Assembly (NCBI GenBank): GCA_947651335.1
Contig: CANSYV010000081.1
Coordinates: 1 to 6,695 of the forward strand
Reading direction: 5' to 3'
Source of the DNA: an uncultured Lachnospiraceae bacterium
Lineage (GTDB): Bacteria > Bacillota > Clostridia > Lachnospirales > Lachnospiraceae
Length of the DNA stretch: 6,695 bases
A model generated the notes under the pieces. It was given only the letters and a program-made list of their open reading frames with translations, searched no databases and was not told the DNA's origin. Positions 6,671-6,695 of this stretch are shown piece after piece. Both the position numbers and the translations under genes were made by a program. The stretch's first letter is position 1. Every line of letters starts with the position of its first letter.

Positions 6671-6695
6671 GAAAAAGGCTTCTTAATGAGGAATA

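Noticed and set aside
1..6695. CRISPR array, tRNA, rRNA, insertion sequence or phage element
   Set aside because: No regularly spaced repeats, cloverleaf-like segments, transposase-like frames or terminal inverted repeats were found; the window is almost fully accounted for by the four genes and their signals.

Overview
The window looks like a chromosomal piece of a Gram-positive, Firmicutes-type anaerobe, most likely a gut Lachnospiraceae/Clostridia member. This is inferred from strong AGGAGG ribosome binding sites, short hairpin-plus-U terminators, RbsC-type sugar ABC genes beside a sugar catabolic operon, and a long hybrid histidine kinase of the kind common in that group. Nothing in the sequence fixes the species.

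Layout, all genes on the + strand. Positions 1-162 hold the 3' end of a ribose-type (CUT2) sugar ABC permease, closed by a hairpin terminator (179-210). A candidate promoter (209-238) starts in the terminator's T tract, and an imperfect inverted repeat lies across its spacer. It drives a tight three-gene operon: an FGGY-family sugar/polyol kinase (311-1831), a GatD-like zinc polyol-phosphate dehydrogenase (1828-2877, 4-base overlap) and a GatY/KbaY-like class II ketose-bisphosphate aldolase (2893-3744). A perfect 14-bp hairpin terminator (3760-3793) ends it. A second promoter with an extended -10 (3834-3862) precedes a membrane hybrid histidine kinase (3892-6486) with an extracytoplasmic sensor, HisKA, HATPase and two receiver domains. 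A third terminator follows (6489-6525). The last 170 bases hold no established gene, only two weak short open frames.

Working model (inference): a sugar alcohol or ketose enters through the ABC transporter, is phosphorylated by the FGGY kinase (before or after oxidation), is oxidised by the GatD-like enzyme and is cleaved by the aldolase into triose-level products. The order of kinase and dehydrogenase and the exact substrate cannot be read from the sequence. The usual galactitol PTS and a second sugar-phosphate kinase are absent from the window. The hybrid kinase may sense a related ligand, but it has its own promoter and no adjacent DNA-binding response regulator, so a link to the operon rests on proximity alone.
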